Part shown: one piece after another, positions 6,735-9,336 of the stretch
Layout: each line of letters starts with the position of its first letter
Position numbering within the stretch: position 1 is the first letter of the stretch
From: an uncultured Bacteroides sp.
GTDB taxonomy: Bacteria; Bacteroidota; Bacteroidia; Bacteroidales; Bacteroidaceae
DNA: 9,336 bases
Direction of reading: 5' to 3'
Assembly: GCA_905197435.1 (NCBI GenBank)
Contig: CAJJYX010000132.1
Span: 1 to 9,336, forward strand
Position numbers and translations under genes: made by a program
Notes under the pieces: model-generated
What the model was told of the DNA's origin: nothing
The model's database searches: none
The model's input: only the letters and a program-made list of their open reading frames with translations

Positions 6735-6779
6735 AAAAAAAAGAACTCCCTTTGCAAAGTATTCATGCAAAGGGAGTTC
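6735..6779 (-). terminator. Rho-independent terminator after tRNA-Arg
   Basis: GAACTCCCTTTGCA (6743-6756) and TGCAAAGGGAGTTC (6766-6779) form a perfect 14-bp stem with a 9-nt loop. On the - strand the stem is followed directly by eight Ts (complement of 6742-6735). It ends the tRNA transcript ten bases before the -35 element of the merR promoter, separating the two units. Confidence 0.93.
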
Positions 6780-6788
6780 CTTTCTTTG

Positions 6789-6861
6789 TGACCCCGGTGC
6801 GATTCAAACGCACGACCTTCAGAACCGGAATCTGACGCTCTATTCACTAAGCTACGGAGCC
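6789..6861 (-). tRNA. tRNA-Arg (anticodon CCG)
   Basis: The 73-nt - strand sequence folds as a full cloverleaf. The acceptor stem GGCTCCG/CGGGGTC has two G-U pairs. The D arm is GCTT/GAGC. The anticodon stem TCAGA/TCTGA closes loop TTCCGGT with anticodon CCG, which reads CGG. The T arm GTGCG/CGCAC closes TTTGAAT. The discriminator is A (6789) and CCA is not encoded, as is usual in Bacteroidota. Confidence 0.96.
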
Positions 6862-6871
6862 AAATGCGATG

Positions 6872-6879
6872 CAAAAGTA
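6872..6879 (-). promoter_or_regulatory. -7 box of tRNA-Arg promoter
   Basis: TACTTTTG on the - strand is an exact match to the Bacteroidota -7 consensus TAnnTTTG and lies 10 nt before the mature tRNA 5' end. A matching -33 TTTG is not obvious at the expected distance, only a weak TTAG near 6900. Confidence 0.6.
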
Positions 6880-7028
6880 TAAAAAATATCATCATATTCC
6901 TAACATTCAGATATTTTTCTATCAAACCGGAACTTCTTTTCATTATTACTTTGCGAACACTAATCGCAAATATGCAAACATTTTGTTATTTTTTCATATA
7001 AAACAGAAGCAAGTATCAATATTATGTC

Positions 7029-7036
7029 TATCTTTG
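7029..7036 (+). promoter_or_regulatory. -7 box of asnA promoter
   Basis: TATCTTTG matches the Bacteroidota -7 consensus exactly and predicts a start about 30 nt before the asnA ATG. No good -33 TTTG is seen about 20 nt upstream. The rest of the 211-nt tRNA-asnA gap is A/T-rich with no hairpin or ORF that I can support. Confidence 0.6.
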
Positions 7037-7072
7037 CCGAACAATTTAATAGAAGTTAGACTGAATAAATTT

Positions 7073-8110
7073 ATGAGCTACTTGATAACCCCTGAAGGTT
7101 ACAAACCTTTATTGGACCTAAAACAGACAGAATTAGGGATAAAACAAATAAAAGAGTTCTTCCAATTGAACCTCTCTTCCGAACTGCGCCTGCGACGTGT
7201 GACAGCTCCACTGTTCGTGTTGAAAGGAATGGGCATCAATGATGACCTCAACGGAGTGGAACGAGCCGTGACTTTCCCCATCAAGGACTTGGGAGACGCC
7301 AAAGCCGAAGTGGTGCACTCCCTTGCCAAATGGAAACGCCTCACGCTCGCCGAATATCATATCGAACCGGGATATGGCATATACACGGACATGAATGCCA
7401 TCCGTGCCGATGAAGAACTGGGCAACCTGCACTCCCTCTATGTAGACCAGTGGGACTGGGAACGCGTCATTACTGCCGAAGACCGTAATGTGGAGTTTCT
7501 CAAGGAGATAGTGAACCGCATCTATGCAGCCATGGTGCGCACAGAATATATGGTATACGAAATGTATCCGCAAATCAAGCCCTGCCTGCCTCAGAAGCTG
7601 CACTTCATCCATGCGGAAGAATTGCGCCAATTGTATCCGGATCTGGAACCTAAATGCCGCGAACATGCCATCTGCAAAAAATACGGTGCCGTGTTCATCA
7701 TCGGCATCGGATGTAAATTAAGTGACGGTAAGAAGCACGACGGACGTGCTCCGGACTACGATGACTATACCAGCAAGGGATTGAACGGTTTGCCCGGATT
7801 GAACGGTGACTTGCTGTTATGGGACCATACCCTGCAACGCAGCATTGAGCTTTCCTCCATGGGTATCCGTGTAGACAAGGATGCCTTGCTCCGTCAGCTT
7901 AAAGAAGAAGGCGAGGAAAAACGCTTGGAACTTTACTTTCACAAACGCCTGATAAGCGATACACTGCCGCTTTCCATCGGTGGCGGTATAGGACAGTCCC
8001 GCTTGTGCATGTTCTATCTGCGCAAAGCACATATCGGCGAGATACAAGCCAGCATTTGGCCGGAGAGCATGCGTATGGAATGTAAAGAACACAATATACA
8101 CCTGATTTGA
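7073..8110 (+). CDS. asnA: Aspartate--ammonia ligase (ammonia-dependent asparagine synthetase)
   Basis: This enzyme makes L-asparagine from aspartate, ammonia and ATP, releasing AMP and PPi. The 345 residues match AsnA, a class II aminoacyl-tRNA-synthetase-like catalytic domain standing alone. Visible landmarks are RVTAPLFVLKGMGINDDLNG near the N-terminus, YHIEPGYGIYTDMNAIRADE, HSLYVDQWDWE (D125-E130), HDGRAPDYDDY, LLLWD, and SIGGGIGQSR (301-310), the equivalent of class II motif 3 with its ATP-binding arginine R310. The frame is open well upstream, but ATG at 7073 gives the family start MSYLITPEGYKPLLDLKQTE; the longer version would include the promoter. It is transcribed divergently from tRNA-Arg and followed by a strong terminator, so it is probably monocistronic. 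Confidence 0.97.
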   Translation: MSYLITPEGYKPLLDLKQTELGIKQIKEFFQLNLSSELRLRRVTAPLFVLKGMGINDDLNGVERAVTFPIKDLGDAKAEVVHSLAKWKRLTLAEYHIEPGYGIYTDMNAIRADEELGNLHSLYVDQWDWERVITAEDRNVEFLKEIVNRIYAAMVRTEYMVYEMYPQIKPCLPQKLHFIHAEELRQLYPDLEPKCREHAICKKYGAVFIIGIGCKLSDGKKHDGRAPDYDDYTSKGLNGLPGLNGDLLLWDHTLQRSIELSSMGIRVDKDALLRQLKEEGEEKRLELYFHKRLISDTLPLSIGGGIGQSRLCMFYLRKAHIGEIQASIWPESMRMECKEHNIHLI

Positions 8111-8136
8111 TATACACTTATCTCACTACATAATAT

Positions 8137-8178
8137 AAAGTTCAGCCCCTCAAAAGGCTGGACTTTATTTTTTATTTT
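8137..8178 (+). terminator. Rho-independent terminator of asnA
   Basis: AAAGTTCAGCC (8137-8147) pairs with GGCTGGACTTT (8156-8166) over 11 positions, one of them a G-U pair, with an 8-nt loop. A T-rich run (TTTATTTTTTATTTT, 8164-8178) follows. It starts 26 nt after the asnA stop codon. Confidence 0.88.
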
Positions 8179-8179
8179 G

Positions 8180-8187
8180 TACTTTAG
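8180..8187 (+). promoter_or_regulatory. Possible -7 box of ung
   Basis: TACTTTAG differs by one base from the Bacteroidota consensus TAnnTTTG and lies 28 nt before the ung ATG. It directly follows the asnA terminator, so ung needs its own promoter. No -33 element is clear, since that position falls in the terminator stem. Confidence 0.35.
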
Positions 8188-8215
8188 CATCCCAAATAAC
8201 CAATAGATTCGAATT

Positions 8216-8878
8216 ATGAATGTTCAAATAGAAGAAAGCTGGAAAGCACATCTGCAGCCTGAATTTGAGAAAGACTATTTCCATACATTGACAGATTTCG
8301 TACGGGACGAATATGGGAAATATGCAATATACCCCCCGGGAAGGCTGATATTCAATGCATTCAACTTATGCCCTTTCGATAAGGTAAAAGTTGTGATAAT
8401 CGGTCAAGACCCCTATCATGGTCCGGGACAGGCACACGGACTGTGCTTCTCCGTGAATGACGGAGTCCCCTTTCCGCCCTCCCTGCTCAACATCTTCAAA
8501 GAGATAAAAAATGATATCGGCACCGATACCCCCACAACCGGCAATCTGACACGCTGGGCAGAACAAGGCATACTGTTGCTCAATGCCACCCTTACCGTAC
8601 GTGCACATCAAGCAGGTTCTCACCAGAATCACGGCTGGGAAACATTTACAGATGCTGCCATCCGCATTCTCGCAGAAGAAAAAGAGCATCTTGTATTTAT
8701 CCTTTGGGGAGCGTACGCACAGCGCAAGGGAGCTTTCATCGACCGTAACAAGCACTTAGTACTTACCTCTGCACACCCCTCCCCTCTATCCGCCTACAAC
8801 GGCTTCTTCGGGAACAAGCATTTCAGTAAGACGAATGACTATCTGAGAGCACATGGAGAGAAAGAGATAATCTGGTAG
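8216..8878 (+). CDS. ung: Uracil-DNA glycosylase, family 1
   Basis: This enzyme removes uracil from DNA as the first step of base-excision repair after cytosine deamination or dUTP misincorporation. The 220 residues are typical for bacterial family 1 UDG. Motif A, GQDPYHGPGQAHGLCFSV (from 63), carries the catalytic aspartate D65 and the uracil-shielding tyrosine Y67. PFPPSLLNIF (85-94) is the conserved Pro-rich/Ser loop, and LLLNATLTV (120-128) contains N123, the uracil-recognising asparagine. HPSPLS (187-192) is the DNA-intercalation loop with catalytic H187. The ATG at 8216 is chosen because the protein then begins at the usual distance before motif A. It is convergent with the LptD-like gene. 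Confidence 0.97.
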   Translation: MNVQIEESWKAHLQPEFEKDYFHTLTDFVRDEYGKYAIYPPGRLIFNAFNLCPFDKVKVVIIGQDPYHGPGQAHGLCFSVNDGVPFPPSLLNIFKEIKNDIGTDTPTTGNLTRWAEQGILLLNATLTVRAHQAGSHQNHGWETFTDAAIRILAEEKEHLVFILWGAYAQRKGAFIDRNKHLVLTSAHPSPLSAYNGFFGNKHFSKTNDYLRAHGEKEIIW

Positions 8879-8909
8879 AATGGAGAATTTTATTTTCCCA
8901 CCATTCACC
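8874..8909. terminator. Hairpin overlapping the ung stop codon, possible bidirectional terminator
   Basis: GAATGG (8878-8883) pairs with CCATTC (8901-8906), extended by GGT/ACC with one bulged A. The stem begins inside the last codons of ung and ends 8 nt before the stop codon of the convergent LptD-like gene. T-tracts after it are short on both strands, so termination strength is uncertain. Confidence 0.4.
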
Positions 8910-8916
8910 CTCTTTA

Positions 8917-9336
8917 TTAATACCACTGGATGTTGCTTTGAGTCTGGCTTCTCTGCTCCCATTTCAAGTCCTGCAGAATACTTGCATTGGCACGAATGGT
9001 AAAGTTATAGTATTTCCAGCGTCCGAAAGGTGACAGGGCAGCCGTCATGCTGAAACAGTGCAAGTCACGTGTGATGTTGAAAGCGGTCTGCGTTATCTCT
9101 TTCACATTGAAGTCATAACCGGAGTTGAAGCTGACAGCCCATTTATTGGTGAGCTTGACGTTACCGTTTATATTAAGGGAATTCAGGCTGAATTTGTACG
9201 GATAGCGCATGTTCTTACGATTAATGGGCTTACTGGTGTCTTCCGTTATATTGAAACCGGTACTGAAGTTGATGGACCAAGGCATTTTGAATACTTGATA
9301 GCCGTCAGCATCGGCAGCCGCCTTTTCCTTCTTCTT
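8917..9336 (-). CDS. LptD/OstA-like outer-membrane beta-barrel protein, C-terminal part
   Basis: Only the last 139 residues are in the window; the frame is open through the right edge, so the ATG at 9285 is internal. The sequence alternates polar and aromatic/hydrophobic residues in short strands (WSINFSTGFNITED, FSLNSLNINGNVKL, WAVSFNSGYDF, YYNFTIRANASIL). The protein ends NIQWY, with the terminal aromatic residue expected of a BAM-assembled barrel. RDLHCFSMTAALSPFGRWKY matches my recollection of the C-terminus of the large Bacteroides proteins annotated as putative LPS-assembly protein LptD. That protein would insert lipopolysaccharide into the outer leaflet. A lysine/alanine-rich stretch at the window edge (KKKEKAAADADG) looks like a loop between strands. 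The barrel-end assignment is firm; the LptD name rests on family recollection. Confidence 0.78.
   Translation of the reverse strand, partial: KKKEKAAADADGYQVFKMPWSINFSTGFNITEDTSKPINRKNMRYPYKFSLNSLNINGNVKLTNKWAVSFNSGYDFNVKEITQTAFNITRDLHCFSMTAALSPFGRWKYYNFTIRANASILQDLKWEQRSQTQSNIQWY

Noticed and set aside
6710..6943. 77-codon ORF on the - strand across the tRNA and its terminator
   Set aside because: Its SDSGSEGRAFESHRGH segment is just the translation of the tRNA-Arg gene, a common false ORF.
1..9336. CRISPR array, insertion sequence, phage or integrative-element genes, tRNA-associated att site
   Set aside because: No spaced direct repeats, transposase, integrase or duplicated tRNA 3' end were seen on either strand.

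Overview
The window looks like chromosomal DNA of a gut Bacteroides, or a very close relative in the Bacteroidales. The encoded LysRS, Pgi, GpsA, AsnA and Ung read like Bacteroides orthologues. Several promoters carry the Bacteroidota -7 box TAnnTTTG. Ribosome binding sites are A/T-rich rather than Shine-Dalgarno-like, and the tRNA gene does not encode its CCA end.

Left part (1-4876, + strand): a housekeeping run of lysS (5' end cut off by the window), gpsA (glycerol-3-phosphate dehydrogenase), pgi (glucose-6-phosphate isomerase) and a HAD-superfamily enzyme. The HAD enzyme carries the marker residues of the Bacteroidota inorganic pyrophosphatase BT2127. Two of the gaps (lysS-gpsA and pgi-HAD) hold inverted repeats with arms built of tandem heptamers.

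Middle part (4877-6730, - strand): an accessory, partly decayed stretch. It holds an orphan PD-(D/E)XK nuclease-like ORF that looks C-terminally shortened. Next to it is a remnant of a secreted alpha/beta-hydrolase (esterase), of which only about 50 codons survive, with a stop codon in the signal peptide. Last comes a MerR-family regulator with a GyrI-like effector domain. The regulator's own promoter has the 19-nt spacer and central dyad typical of MerR-controlled promoters.

Right part (6735-9336): a strong terminator and tRNA-Arg(CCG) on the - strand, diverging from asnA (ammonia-dependent asparagine synthetase) and ung (uracil-DNA glycosylase) on the + strand. The - strand gene entering from the right edge is the C-terminal end of an LptD/OstA-like outer-membrane beta-barrel protein, convergent with ung.

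Functionally, the left operon links translation, phospholipid precursor supply and hexose-phosphate metabolism, with a pyrophosphatase that could remove PPi made by LysRS and AsnA (inference). I see no CRISPR array, insertion sequence, phage or defence cassette. The most interesting items are the MerR promoter architecture, the broken esterase with its unexplained 3' sequence, the orphan nuclease-like ORF, the heptamer inverted repeats, and an ATA-rich internal block of lysS.
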